In this document: in pieces, positions 39,939-53,700 of the stretch
How positions within the stretch are numbered: the stretch's first letter is position 1
How the letters are laid out: the number at the start of each line of letters is the position of its first letter
Assembly: GCF_964199755.1 (NCBI RefSeq)
Contig: NC_133930.1
Coordinates: 55,457,962 to 55,521,961, forward strand
Length of the DNA stretch: 64,000 nt
Direction: 5' to 3'
Source: Larus michahellis
Lineage: Eukaryota; Chordata; Aves; Charadriiformes; Laridae
Translations under genes and position numbers: made by a program
Notes under the pieces: model-generated
The model's input: the letters and a program-made list of their open reading frames with translations, nothing else
The model's database searches: none
What the model was told of the DNA's origin: nothing

Positions 39939-41690
39939 AGAATCACAGAATGGTTTAGGTTGGAGGGGACCTTAAAGATCATCTAGTTCCAACCCTCCTG
40001 CCATGGGCAGGGACACCTCCCACTAGACAAGGTTGCTCAAAGCCCCATCCAACTTTGCCTTGAACACTTCCAGGGATGGGGCATCCACAGCTTTTCTAGG
40101 CAATCTGTTCCAGTGCCTCACCACCCTCAGAGTGAAGAATTTCTTCCTGATATTTAATCTAAATCCACCCTCTTCCAGTTTGAAGCCATTACCCCTCATC
40201 CTATCACTACATGCCTTTGTAAAAAGTTCCTCTCCAGCTTTCTTGTAGGCCCTTTTGAGACACTGGAAAGCTGCCATATGGTCTCCCTGTAGTCTTCTCT
40301 TCTCCACGCTGAACAACCCCAGCCCTCTCAGCCTGTCCTCATAGGAGAGGTGCTCTCACCTTCTGATCATCTTCCTCGCCCTCCTCTGGACCCACTCCAA
40401 CAGGACCATGTCCTTGTTAGGTTGGGGACTCCAGAACCGGACAAAGTACTCCAGGTGGGGTCTCATGAGAGCAGAGTAGAGGGGGAGAGTTGCCTCCCTT
40501 GCCCTGTTGGCCACATTTCTCTTGATGCAGCCCAGGATATGGTTGGCTTTCTGGGCTGCGAGTGCACATTGCAGGCTTATGTTAAGCTTCTCATCCACCA
40601 ACACTGCTGAGTCCTTCTCCTCAGGACTGCTCTTAATCCATTCTCTGCCCAACCTCTATTTGTGCATGGGATTGCCATGACCCAGGTGCAGGACCCTGCA
40701 GTTGGCCTTGTTGAACTTTATGAGGTTTGCACAGGCTCACATCTTAAGCCTGTCCATGTCCCTCTGGATGGCATCCCTTCCCTCCAGCATGTCAACCATT
40801 CCACACAACTTGGTGTTGTCAGCAAACTTGCTGAGGGTGCACTCAATTCCAACATCCATGTTGCCAACCAAGATGTTAAATAATACCGACCCCTGAGGGA
40901 CACCACTCGTCACTGCTTGCCACTTGGACGTTGAGTTGTTGACCGCAGCTCTTTGAGTGTGACTGTCCCGCCAGTTCCTTATCCACCAAGTTGTCCATCC
41001 GTCAAATCTATGTCTCTCCAATTTAGAGACAAGGATGCCTTCTGCAACTTGGCAGTGTGGTTAGAGCCCTTGCCAGTGAAGACTGAGGCAAAAAAATCAT
41101 TGTATACCTCAGCCTCGTCCCAGGTGATCAGGTCTCCTTTTCCTTCATGAGTAGGCCCACGTTTTCCCTAGTCTTCCTTTTGTTGCTGACATACCTGTAG
41201 GAGGCTTTCTTGTTGCCCTTGACACCCCTGGCCAGATTTAACTCTATCTGGGCTTTAGCTTTCCTAACCTGATCCCTGGCTGCTCGGACAACTTCTCTGT
41301 TTTCCTCCCAGACTACCTGTCCTTGCTTCCACCCTCTGTAGGCTTCCTTTTTCTGTTTGAGACTGTCCAGGAGCTCCTTGTTCATCCACGCAGGCCACCT
41401 GGCATTTTTGCCTGAGTTCCTCTTTGTCAGGATGCATTGCTCCTGAGCTTGGAGGAGGTGATCCTTGAATATTAACCAGCTTTCCTGGGCCCCCCTTCCT
41501 TCTAGGGCTTTATCCTACGGTACTCTATCAAGCAGGTTCCTGAAGAGGCCAAAGTCTGCTCTCCTGAAGTCCAGGGTAGCAATCTTGCTGTGCTTGTGGC
41601 CATGCTGTGGCTTCTGTCAAGCCTCCTGGCTGTTGAACTTCCCTGCTACAGATCAAGAAACCACCTGCTCTAGCTACACTATTTCCCATT
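39939..41690 (-). mobile_element. CR1 LINE, 5'-truncated and internally deleted
   Basis: On the minus strand the element runs from about 41690 to its 3' terminus at 39939 (the plus strand opens AGAATCACAGAATGG). It encodes parts of CR1 ORF2. The endonuclease-to-RT linker ([20 protein letters not shown], start 41385) is followed by FASVFTGK and then jumps at about 41038 to [21 protein letters not shown] and FADNTKL (the RT catalytic box, with an N in place of the second D), and finally the C-terminal domain to 40023. Stops and frameshifts show it is dead. The jump removes the front half of the RT domain. The upstream limit is approximate. Confidence 0.85.
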
Positions 41691-44600
41691 TTGCAGCTTG
41701 GCAGCAGTGAGGAATTTAAGAATTGGTGTGACCATGCCTGGCTTCAGAGTAAGACACAGCAAGGCTCTGGAAGGGGCACACCACCTGAGACATGGTGGTA
41801 GCATGCCACACAGAGCAGTGAGTTGGAGTTACATGAAAGCATCCCTGAGATGGCTCCCATTACCCATCGGAAAGTCTGGTCTGCCAGCAAGAAGGCCAAG
41901 GCAAACAGTGGGGTTTGCTTGGGATTGTCTTAGTCTCACACTCTCCTACAGGAGCCCCTACGTGTTAAATGAGGTATTATGTACCATGTTTTTCTCTCTC
42001 TCTCCTTTTTTTTCTTTTTAATTTTAATGGGGTGCTATTTACATCACTGCAATTACGCTGTTTGTTCTGGCATGCTATAGATAAGCAAGTCTGTACTTGC
42101 CAAGACATGCTGGGAATATTTGTGAGAAGTCAGCCAGAGCTGATATTTAACCTAGTGCCTGAGCAGATCGTGACCTCACATTGTATGCACTCAGTTTGGT
42201 ATTGATGCATAAAAGGAGCAAAGGCAGGAAAGCCTGAGCTGTGCTTTCATTTAAAACTGGGGTATCATCCTAGGTGGATGGAGGAGGAGGAAAGCACTGA
42301 AGAGCACATACTGACAACAAAAAAGACTTTTCCCAGCCTCATTGAGGTTTGGATTAAGCCTCACACTGTGAGGGCTCCAATTCACCAGGAGTACAAGCCT
42401 GGTAGTCCTCTCCTCAGATCCAGAATCAGCCATGGGCGAGGTTTTTAATCCCAAGGGTCAAGGGAGCCTTGCACAGCAGCAAGCTCCCAGGCTGCGGGAG
42501 GAAACCCCAGAAGCTCCTGAATGCAGAATGCCACAGGAAAGAAGCAAGGGCCTCACCAAAGCCTGAGGACCTGGCAAGGGAACCTTTTGAAGTCTTTTTC
42601 TTTAATCCTTCTTTTGAAAAAGTGTGGCTATTCTTAGCATCTTTTCAACCTGTTCTAGCTTGGGAATCGGTTCCCACTGCTCCTAATTTCCGTGGAGTGC
42701 CTGTGCATACGAAGAAGTGAAGCTGGCACTGGCAGTTCTCTCTCTTTGGGAGTGTCCCTGTTTCACTACTCTAGAAAATTCCAGGTTTACAGCTAATTAT
42801 AGGTAAAAAAACTTTTGGTAGGTGGAGCAACACGAGACGTGTCCTCACTTCCTGGCGCTTTTGAGGACAGATACATGGCCAGCCAGGCTGTCTCACTGCT
42901 CACCGAGTGGTTCGACATGGTGGGGTGACGAACAGTAACAGAGACTCTCCAGAGTCATTGGTGAGAAGCGAGACTAACAATATCAGGTTACTTCCCACAG
43001 GAAGGGCCTACAATGAAGAACACAGTGTTTATCTGACATGAATGGTTGGGAGATTACATCATTGGACATACACTGCACCCACATGCTAACACCTGCTACA
43101 CCCAAAGTGGGCCCTATTTCGCATCTGCTTTTCTGATGTGGATGCATTGTTCTGGCTGAGTTAACTTGAAATGATTTAGGGAAGCATCCTGAGCATTGCT
43201 GAGCCGAGATAGCACCACACACGGATATAAAGGCATTGTTGAGACAAGCTCTACATGGGATGTTCTGCCAAATGGTTCCCTTCCCTTCCTCTTCTCATTT
43301 CCTTGTGCTCCTTCAGTCACTGGAGAATGCTAATCCCTTTATTTGTTTATGTGTAAACCGGTGACTTCCCAGACCTGCTACAAAAGACATTTGACTAGAA
43401 GATTTTTCTAGAAAGAGGCAGCAAGAGAAGCTAGAAATTTGTTTCCTCAATGATGACTTGGTCGCAGTTGGATTGATCCCCTTGGACCTGAAAATTCTAA
43501 TACTGCTATGTTTGGTTTGACAGAGTCGGAATATGGACAGCCCTGCATTGACAGCTGTAAACAAAAAGGAAAATACTACAGTTGCTCTAATTTTTCTCTT
43601 TTATTGAAAATCTGTTTTCAATATCTGGTTTTGACCAGCTCTAGAAAGAACACATTTGCAATGTCTTGCTCATCCAAAGCAGCAAGCTTCTGACATTTTG
43701 TTCACAGTACACATTAAAGAGCCAACACACAACTACATCTGAAGGGAGAAAAGCATTTTCCATAGCTAGTCATCACAGTTTGTGAAGGAAAAAAAAGCAT
43801 TGGTATACAAAGATGTGGGATTTATATGGCCCTTCATGATTTCAAGGCTTGTGGAAATCAACCACCCACTTTACAGACACAGAAAGAGTGAATAGTTTTC
43901 TCACTGCTGAATCAATTGAGTGCTTTCTCAGCTTTTAGAGAGGAACTAATCTTGGACTTCAGATGATAAGCTATTATTCTTGCCTGCTGTGATCTAATGT
44001 TTAAAGCATGTGCCCCCTGACGTGAAACCAGGTGCCACATTTCAGGCACCTATGAATAATACGGTGCCTCAGCAGGAGAGTCAAATCAGCTAACTACCAA
44101 ACTGCTAATTGAAGAGACACCTACAGACAGCACATTCATTGCTGGTTCCAAAAATTTCTCAGAATGAAATACATAGAAATAAAACCCAGGCACTAAGTAC
44201 TTGAGTCAGGACTCCCTTGTCTTGCCAGTACATTGTCTGAAATCCTTTTCTTCACTCTTTCTTTCTAGCCACAAACGACTTTCTGCCAGCTCAAGCTATT
44301 GCTTAGCCATGGAACATACTATGCCCTCCATGGCCCTCTCCAGAGACCGTTAGCAGGGTGAGCAGGGACCATCACCTTTCCTGATGTGGCTGGGCATTGC
44401 AGAGCAAGATGCAAGAGTAATGGGCCGAGGCATGGCTCCAAAGGCGAGACCTGTGTTCTTCTCTCTGCACCAGAAACTATTTATCTGCTTTACCTAATAA
44501 CGTGTTTAGTGTAGTGAGGCTGCTGTGGCTTTAAAAAAGGAGTAATATCATGGTGTTTTTAGGAGATGTGGTCACAGACCTTGTCTTGTACAACTGTAGG

Positions 44601-45524
44601 AGTCCTTCCCAGTCCCCCAACCCAGCCACTGACACAGGGAAAGTGCCAGTGTCCTTTGAACATCTGCATTCCCCCTCTGCAGATTGGGTTCCTCCCCCAT
44701 CTTCCCTCTCCCATTCATTCCCTCAGGGGTGCTCCCTACCCCTCTTTCCATCCCCCTCCAGTTCCTCCCATTCCCTCTTTCATCGCTCTCCATTCATCCT
44801 CTGCCTTTACCCCCATCCGCTGCTTTCACAAGTGAGGCCTCCTCTCAAACAGCAGTCTCTTTGACCAAGTAACAGTGTTGGAAGCAGAGTCCCCCAGGCC
44901 AACTCAGAGCTGCTCTAAATACTCCTAATATGGTCCCCTACGTGCATGTCACTACAATTGTCTTTAATTGCAGCACTCCCCTTCCAAGGGCCTTGGCAGA
45001 CCCTTGCTATGTGTCACACAGAGCAAACTGTTAACGGTCACAACCTGTCTTGAGCTCAGTTGCTCTCACATGTGAGTCAAAGAGATTTTTTTTCACTGTT
45101 TCTCCCTTAAGCGGCAGTGGTGGTAAGGGATCACTGCTTGCTTCCTGTACCCTCAGGGTCAGAACATCTCTATTTTGGTACAGTGAGTAGAGGCATAGTT
45201 CTGGAATTTGCCAAAAAAAAGAGGAAGTGAGCCTTTCAAAGTAAGAGCTGTTCTGAAAAGGGCATGAAACTTGAAAACCACCAACTGCAGGTGACCAGAC
45301 ACTTCTCTTGTAATAGGGATACTTGCTGGCACATAGTGATTCCTTGATGTCTTGATACATGATTTTTGCATTTCCCAAAAGGAAATGGAAAAATAAATAA
45401 ATTACACATTGCTTTAAAAAAAAAAAAGTCTTACCCCATCTTTTCACCCCATAATCCAAGTAAAAGGCCATGGCCTTCACATAAAAGATATACAGCAGAT
45501 TCTCTCATCAAAAAGAAACTAGTG
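41691..45524. other. Intergenic, between CR1 and LPL 3' end
   Basis: No exon recognised. A minus-strand frame of 149 codons at 45480-45031 lies directly downstream of the LPL poly(A) signal but starts on GTG and shows no domain. The C-rich frames at 44550-44870 reflect base composition. Confidence 0.55.
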
Positions 45525-45545
45525 AGTTTGGCATCAGTTTGAGAT

Positions 45546-45551
45546 TTTATT
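45546..45551 (-). terminator. LPL: Distal LPL poly(A) signal AATAAA
   Basis: Reads AATAAA on the minus strand, with a T-rich downstream stretch (TTTCTTTTTGATG) about 25-45 bases further on, as expected for a cleavage site near 45525. Confidence 0.6.
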
Positions 45552-45891
45552 AAAACCATAGGTTTCCATTCTGTACAGAACTGAGGCACTTTTCTTTAAA
45601 AAAAAAAAAGTATTAACCACATAGGAAATAATGCAGTGTAAGTGGTTTGTTGATAAAAATATCTCTGAAAGCTATATACAGGATTAATACCACACAACTG
45701 TATTAATGTAGAGACTGTCAGCAACTGTAGCAATATATACAAACTACCTTTACACACATAAATATCTTATTTACAGCTAATAAATAACATCCAAAGCTAA
45801 ATCATGTGTCCTCACGTACAAGAACCCTCACTCCAAGTTCTATATGTGTTTGTATCTGATCCTGTATTAAGAGCACACCTGTTTAGACACT

Positions 45892-45974
45892 TTTATTTCC
45901 TTAAAGAACTTAACACTTAAGAGAAGACTGCAAGAAAATGTGAAGTCTATAGGGAATAAATCATTATATTTATT
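45892..45974 (-). terminator. LPL: Proximal LPL poly(A) signal candidates (two AATAAA)
   Basis: Two AATAAA hexamers on the minus strand, at 45974-45969 and 45897-45892, lie about 350-420 bases before the distal signal. Human LPL makes two mRNAs differing by about 400 bases through alternative polyadenylation, so a similar pair here is plausible. The match in spacing is observed; use of the sites is inferred. Confidence 0.45.
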
Positions 45975-47673
45975 TTTAGAGGTCTCAAATGCAGTGGCTC
46001 AATACTCAGCCCCACCCTCAGCGACTCATCACATCTCTTCTGTAGTTTAAGAGTTAGGAAATCAAATGTGACCAATTTAGGAGTTATTAAAATTCCAACA
46101 TATTGCACTGTTTAAGACTTTTATCCCCAGATATACTAGCAGCCACGGCTGGAAAAAAAAAAAAACAAACTGTGCATATAAATGCATACATGTTGGTTTT
46201 GCTTTCAAGATGGGATGATGTTGGAGAAATCACCACCTCCACACTGTCTTGCATATGAAGGAAAAGACTACAAAAAACAGCATCAATAGTTCACATTACA
46301 CTTCTTCAGGTGTCTGCCTTCAAGACCTTCTGCCTCCCCAGTATTTTGTTTATCTTCTAGAAAGTTAAAAGAGGGCTACTGAACTTTTCAGAGCACTAGA
46401 AAAATTACACGTTACTTTAAAAAGGGGAAGCAGAATGCTTTCAATATATCTATTTTTGACAACTTGCAGCATGTCTAATTCAAGTGTTTTTCAGAGCACT
46501 CATTCTTGTGTATCACACAATCAGGCTCCTTTTAACTGTCACAGCTCCTGCTCCTTGCTGAATTCCACCTCAAGTCAGAAAACCAGAAGACCAACTCTAG
46601 GATCTATCACTGTTTCACAGCCAAGCAACAAACCAATGTGGGTCACCGACAGCCACAATTCCAGTATAGGGAAACATGGACATACTTGTGGCCTGCCAAG
46701 TGGATTCACTTGCACTGAAGGCTGCATGCAGCAGCCACTCAGCTGCATGACCGACATTTGGTGTCAAAGAGCAGAGAAACTGTCACAGTTTTAGCATATG
46801 GGATGCAAGCAAGTGGTGGGAAAAAAGAGGAAAAAAAAATAAATCCGTTTCCTGCAGTTTCTGGTAGCTCAATTCCTTTGCAGATCCTTATTTACACAGT
46901 GTTGGAGGCTAGATGGTTTCATTTTCAAGGAATGAAAGCACAGATGAAAAGTTGAATGTCTGCATAGGACACTGGTATTGCTCTCTTCTCCTACAATTGC
47001 TGGGGTATTCCAGGGTAAGTTGCATAGAAGTATATAGCTTAACAGATCATACCTATTCCTAAGTGGCACTGGCATCTACCCCCAGTAGAACACATTCATA
47101 ACCACAAACTAGAAAATTCATCCCCATATTAAGTCATCCCTGACACACAGCAAAGGTGGTTTTTTTACATGAGAAACCTATTCATTTGCTAAACACGCAT
47201 CTGAAGACAGTGAACTCTAGCCACTGAACTGTCTGAAAATTCAGTTAGCCAAGCCAGAAAAAAAACCCTGTCCCATTTCAGAAGACTCTTGAAGAGAAAG
47301 AAAAGCCAGGGACAGGGTTTTGCTTCTTTTCAATAAATACTAGAAAACTGCTATAGAGGATCTGATGTCAAGAAGCCTTATCACAAGGCACCATGATTAA
47401 GCAAAATTACCTATTCCTTCCCAACACTCAAGCCTTTGGCAAGTTGTTTTGCGGGTTTCTTTTTGTTTTTAACTATTTGGATAATGTATCTTTATGGTTA
47501 GTAACTTTGTATGCTGAGATTTCCTTACAAGAAGTCTCCTAAGATAGCTAGGAATAGCAGGCAAAAAGCCAGCAGCGGATAAATATTTCTATATATTTGG
47601 TTCTGAACATCCAGTCCACAGGGATGAACAGACTCTCCTCCTCCCCAGAGTGGAAAAACTTCATTCTTGTCAC

Positions 47674-47719
47674 TTAAGCAGATTCACGAGCAGAATTTTC
47701 TTTAAAGGCTTTCTTGGCA
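47674..47719 (-). CDS. LPL: LPL exon 10, coding part: 14-residue C-terminal tail
   Basis: The acceptor CCCCAG at 47720-47725 follows a 17-T pyrimidine tract. The exon then completes Gly476 and reads [14 protein letters not shown] before a TAA stop at 47676-47674. Chicken LPL has a very similar tail, which is how I placed this exon. In human LPL exon 10 is wholly non-coding, so this tail is a difference between birds and mammals. The phase closes the frame at exactly 490 codons. Confidence 0.9.
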
Positions 47720-50700
47720 CTGGGGAGAAAAAAAAAAAAAAAAAGAGACAGATAAGGTAAAGAAGAAGATGTAAAATACCTGTTCCTTTTTGTCTTATTT
47801 TTCAGACTTAAGATTTAAAAAGTACCACTTAACAGGAAAATAAATTATGTGCTTTTATGGGCTTTTCCTGGCTGCTGCTTGATTTTACACATGTCAGATA
47901 CACACACAGAGATCTAAAGGCCTCCCCAGGTCATTGCCCTGGAGTGAAGGTCAGCACACATGCCTTTTTATGCAGAACTAGATCTCAGTCTAGGAGTGTC
48001 CCCATGAGACCTTTCACACACAGCAATTGCACTAAAATAAATATAAACACTTCTCCAGCTCAAACTTTGGTGGATAAAGTCCAAATACAGCTGGCCCTCC
48101 ATTTGAAAGTTTACTCTGGGTCAGCAAAAATTATTGATCAAAAAAAATTAACGTGCACCAAGGGCTATTAAACAAAGACTCAGTCTCCAATCCAACTCAG
48201 AGATGCAAATCTCAGGAAGTCACTCACCTGATGGTTGCCAGCAGAAAGCAATGTGCCAAGGAAAGCACGTGCGTATGCCTGCTCAGCTTCTGTACCAGCC
48301 TGCGAATCTGCTGCTGGCCAAATGAGGAAGGAGGGCTCTAGACTGACTCAGTGTAGATGTTTGGACATTCTTCAATTAAGGGTAAACGTAGGGCATCTTT
48401 AGATAGAGGCATGATTTCCTCTTTGTGTTTGTGCCTTGTCTGTAAACCCTAAGAGTCATTTATATGTGGCCACCATATGCATGTGAGAGGCAGTGACTTG
48501 TACTTCCTTTTCAGATATGCTAACAACCACACAAAGAGGTGGTTAGCAGAGAATGAAATTAGGGGGTTTTAAGCTGCCAAAGCTGCCATAAGCAATCCTG
48601 AGGTTATGATGCCTCCTCTCTGAGTTATGCTTATGAAGCCTTGAGAAGACTAGTGCACAAGTCAACTAATCGGGAGGTTTTATTAGATCCTCCTGCTACC
48701 ACTCAAGCTTCCCCCAAACCAAAACCAAGCGATTGCTCATACCCTCCTCTCTTCCTGTTGACAGGCTGATCCAAGCATTTCACGAATATTGCTGCCTCTT
48801 CTCCCTTATTGAGATGTGAGGTGCCATCTCGAGAACAGAACACCACCCTGTGGAATAAATATTGGACAATCACATGACTGAGACACACATCCCTTTTTAA
48901 CTGTAGGAACAGGACTGGCGCTTGGAAGCTGTCTTTACACTTTGTCATGTGGGGCACTAATACTTTACATGCCTATAAGAAAATTTTTTTTTAAAGATAA
49001 TTCTGTGACAAAAGAAAAACTGGTAAATGCATTATGCACGAACCTAAAACTGTAGCCATAACTTTCACTGGTCCTTTGCATAAAATCTTCTTGTGGCTAA
49101 GAGAGCAGAGTCTCTACCTCAAAGTCTCTTGGCTATTTATTTACAGCAGTCCTTGTGTGGCTTTGTCAGGTGAATGATCATGGAAGAAAGCCTTACTCCC
49201 TCAAATGTTTGCAAAGTAGGTTGCCAATTCCAGCAAACCTGAGCAGTTGCTTTTCTATTTATCAGTACTTTCCCCACCCCTATATTTGTTCAGCTCTGAT
49301 AGCTGTTCTTTGATCAAGGGACTGCCTTGTTTATTCAAAGGAGGAACATATTATTCACACTACTGTACATAAGACATGCATACTCTGTTCTGGGTCCATT
49401 TTGTGCTAACAGATCTCATGTCTAGTGAATATGAATACTTCAAGAGATTCAAGTCAAAGCAGTTCCGTTCAGACTTTGCTGTTTTAACATTCATGCATTA
49501 GCAGTGTCCTGCAACAGTCATGTGTTTCAGTCTTCACCCACCATTCAGGTATTCAATTCCTTTGAAAATCCAGTTTAACAAAGCAATGATTTCTTGTGCA
49601 AACACACTTTTGGAAGGGTTTGTACAAAAATCTAAGCATGCTCTTCGCGAGAAAACCTATGTGAATATCCAGCATGAGAAAGGAGGAGAGGAACTGCAAA
49701 TACAAACGGATGGAGATCCTCTCCTGCATATTACAACTAACCTGAGGCACATGAGACAGCAGTATGCAAATGTATTATGTGGGAGTAAAACTACAGATTG
49801 CAGATCCCCGTGGACGCAAACTTGGCTGACATGACCAACAAATGCCGGTTTAGTGCCACTGAAGCCCTGATTATCGGTGCTGCACCCATTTGTAACTGCT
49901 TTCCATGTTTTGTCCCACCCTGAGAGATACCAGGAATCAGGAAACACTGTCAATTAAAACTAATGTAGCTTGTAACAATCAAAACAAGTTACTTTTTCTG
50001 AGTTTCTCCTGACTTCACTCTGACCCTCTGGATGTCAAATGTAAAAGGAGTCCACCAGTCTGACCAGCTGAAGAAGGTGTCTTTCTCCCACTGCAGCTTC
50101 AGCATAAGCAGGTCACCAATGTCCACTTCTGTGTAAATCAGGAAGGAGTAGGTCTTGTTTGAGGAGACTTCGGGCCTGTGGAGAAGGGAATAAGGAAAAA
50201 GAAATAAAAAAGTGGCAATTGTTGGACAGATAAAGAAAATTAAAGTCCTGGTTCTGTTTCCCTTTGTGTACTTCAGAGAAGAAGGAGGCAACCTCCTCCA
50301 TAGTTCTGGGGGATGGAATAAGGAAAAAAACACCATAAGCTTTTGTAGAAGCACAAGGAAAGCTTTCTGAAGCAAGGCTGGTAAAATCCTGGGACAGACT
50401 ACCATACAAGGGGTGTCTTCTCCAGTGCTGGTGGCTCTCAGAAGTCAGACAAACACCAGCCAGGAACAGTTTAGGTTCCTCAGAGTAGAAAACAGACTTT
50501 GGTGCTTTCCAGCCCTACATGCAGAAATTTAAGCACAGACTTCTCCTTATTTGTAGAGCTGTGGAAGCAAATCTCAGGTCTCCCTTAGCTTCTGCACTGG
50601 GGCTTTCAGACCCATCAGACAATTAACTTCTCCTTTTAGGGAGAAGGTCTTATCAAGGTCAGCTCCTATAGAGCTTAGATCATTAGCTTTAGCAGCAGAT

Positions 50701-53700
50701 GTGTCCCTTTGATCAAGGACAAGAGCAGGTTCTGGGACCCTGTAAGATTTCTGTAGCTGAAGCTAGAATAAGTTTTTCAGTGGGGACTTTAACAGATTTA
50801 GGTAGACTCAACAGCACATTGCAGTTGTTTCTGTAACTACTCACAGTGTGAAAGCAATGTTCTCGCTCTGATCTAGAGTGCCATAGAGAGAGATCAGGAA
50901 TGGCTGGTTTGTCTTGGTCGTATTAGTCTTTCCAAAGAAATGGATCTTGACCTGGTAATGAAAGACTGGAAAAAACACAAAAGAAAAAGGCCGTTAGGAA
51001 AAAACTCAACCTCCAAAGATATTACTGGTGACAAAACCACACAAAACCCACCATGCAAATCTTAGGCTGGACTATGCCAACATCAGTAAATTGAGGAGTT
51101 TAGTTGCCTGCAGGTATCCAGGGAACCATTTTTGTGAGCAGGTAAAGATTAGGATGCAAAGGAATCATGATTAAAAAACACCTTTGCAGCTCTTGAAACT
51201 AAACTCTCCACTTAAGTTGGCTCTGCATTTAATAACCCCTGAGTCTGCAGTATCGCCTTCAAACTTTGCTATCCTTGACTTGAAACAAGTGAGCTGAGTC
51301 CTCCTCACACAGGAGCCTTGGGAAAAAAAATTCAGCCCACTGACACTGCTGATCGAGCAACAAATGCCAACAAAACACTACTCTTGCAGCTGTTCTAACA
51401 CTGCAGGAATGTGCCCTCTGGTTGCTGGTCCATCACACAATGAGCATACCATGTGGTAGAGTCAAAACTAGAGAAAGGAAAAAAGAGAGTAGTAGTAAAA
51501 TCCAACTCGGAAGATATTTCCCCAGCTGAAAGCCTTCCAGTTCTTTCTGGCAGCGTCCTTCTCAGACCTGTGGCAATGAGAATCAAGAAGTGCTGTGATA
51601 TTTTAATGAGGGATGGTGCTCCTCTGGCAAATGCACTACGAAAGCCACAAGTCTGATGCTTGCACATCTTTACAGAAGTTGTGCAGCAGGCTGAGCTCTG
51701 CTGATTATTTTCCCAGCAGTAGGAAAAATTCATTTGGATGAAAAATACTAAAAAAATTTGGAAGATGCAGTTGTTCCAAGTGACCAGGCCACAGAGTAAA
51801 TAATCTTAAATTTTGCTACTTAGAAGCATGTTACAAAATACCTTCCTTTTTGTATTCTAACCCCCACCTCCACGCCCTGATTAAGATGACACCGCTTTTA
51901 TGAGACTGCACTTTAGCTTGTATTTAACTGCAAACTGCAGGCAAGCTTCAACCCTGCTCACTGCAGGCACCAAAGCAGCAATATCATCATCTGCAGCACG
52001 CACCCACCCTGACACACAGCTGAGCAAAAGTACTGGTCTTGCTCACCAGTAAGCAAGCAGGACCTACCTTTGTAGGGCATCTGAGCACGGGTCTTCAAGT
52101 ACATTTTGGTGTTCCTCTTCGTTCTCACTCTGTTGACCTTGTAACCCAAATTGTTGCAGCGGTTCTTACGGCAGCTCAGGCAGAGACCCTTCTCAAAGGC
52201 CTCCTTCGTGTTGCAGCGGTAGGCCATGCTGGGCTTTTCTTCGTAGAGGAGTGAGTCAATGAAGAGGTGGATGGATCGTTCATGGGAGCATTTCACCAGC
52301 TGATCCACATCTTGAAAGAATGAAGACATGTACTATGTATACACACATACATATAATGATAAACCCCTACTAAGCAATGCTGTCAACAGGCACAATCCAC
52401 TATGCCAGAGCTGGGCTTTATAGGGTGACTTTTAAAAGCACTTAAAAGAACAAGTGCCTGTGTCTCAAAGAGATCTTTGCTTGCAGGAAGCTTGTAGCCT
52501 ACTGAAGATCTCCCTTCAGATGTTATACTGTTTGTTTCAGAGCAGCCTCACCTGCAAAGCCTTTTTCAGCAATCAGACGGAGTGCTTCTCCCAAATTGCA
52601 ACCTGGCTGGAAACCTCCACCATTAGGATAAATATCAATGTGTCCAACAGGCTTCTGGATCCCAATGCTGCGGTCTGGAGAGCCTCGAGTGTAGGTGTGT
52701 AGGACATCGACAAAGTCAGCATCATCCGGGGAGAGGCGGGTGAGAGCATCGGCATACTCAAAGGTAGGACCAGCTGGATCCAGCCCTTTATGGGGCAAAA
52801 CACAAAAGAAAAGATGTCTGCCAAAGACACCGACAGTAAATGCCAAACTCAGCTACCACATTGGGCTGGAGTATTGCATATGGTGTCGGTGTCACTGCAG
52901 ACATTATGGTGGGATCATTTAAGTAGCATTCATGTATTCAGGAGAATTAAATACACTACCTTGAAATGCTGTCACCATTTAAAAAAAAACAAGGTTTATG
53001 TAAACATGTGTAAAGAAGCCCAGGTAACTTCCTCACAGCTGTAGCATTTCCAGTGGATGGAAGAAACCAGCTAGTAAATATTTTCTCAATGCCTTCTTCT
53101 CCTGTCAAAAATTGTAAAATTTCTATCTGAAGTGTGGAAAATGTCTTGCTGCTAACTCCCTGCCAGGGGAACAAGTGGGAAACATAAAGAGAGCTGCACT
53201 GTTTACATGCCTAAGGGGAAGGGGATTATTATGGTAAACTGTCAAGCTGCGGCAACACTGACATCAAAAACACCCAGAACTATTCTGCCAGTGAACAAGT
53301 TCTCCGTCTTGAATCCAGACAACTACTTGAGAGATGGCTGAAGGCAGAGCTGAAGGGACATGTCTTCTCTGCAGCCCTCAAATGGGGACAGGCACCTGGG
53401 TTGCCCACCCCTGGTCAGCCTCTCCCGGTCTGACCTGCCTCCTCCTCTGCTGTGAGGACTTCAGTGACCACAACCCATCTTTCCCTGCGCTCAAAGGTGA
53501 TGCTGCTTTCCCATCCTGGGCACCAAGGGCAACTGTGGGGGGCATAACAGAGAGCTACTGGTATTTGAGTGATTTGGCAGCCTTGGTGAAAGCAACAAAG
53601 CTGCAGCTGAGAGAAAGGAAGGGTAGAGTGACTAGCGCTTTGGCCTCCTCATTTTAATCTGCACTCTCTCAGGAGCCAGCCTTTCCTGATGCAACTGCCA

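Larger units (their letters stand above)
45525..47673 (-). other. LPL: LPL 3' untranslated region (exon 10)
   Basis: From the stop codon the last exon appears to run about 2.15 kb to the distal poly(A) signal, close to the roughly 2-kb human 3' UTR. The region is AT-rich with no long frame on the sense strand. The 3' boundary is inferred from the AATAAA at 45551-45546 followed by a T-rich stretch on the minus strand near 45500-45515. No transcript evidence is available here. Confidence 0.65.

Noticed and set aside
45031..45480. 149-codon minus-strand frame just past the LPL 3' end
   Set aside because: Starts on GTG, lies beyond the distal poly(A) signal and has no recognisable domain.
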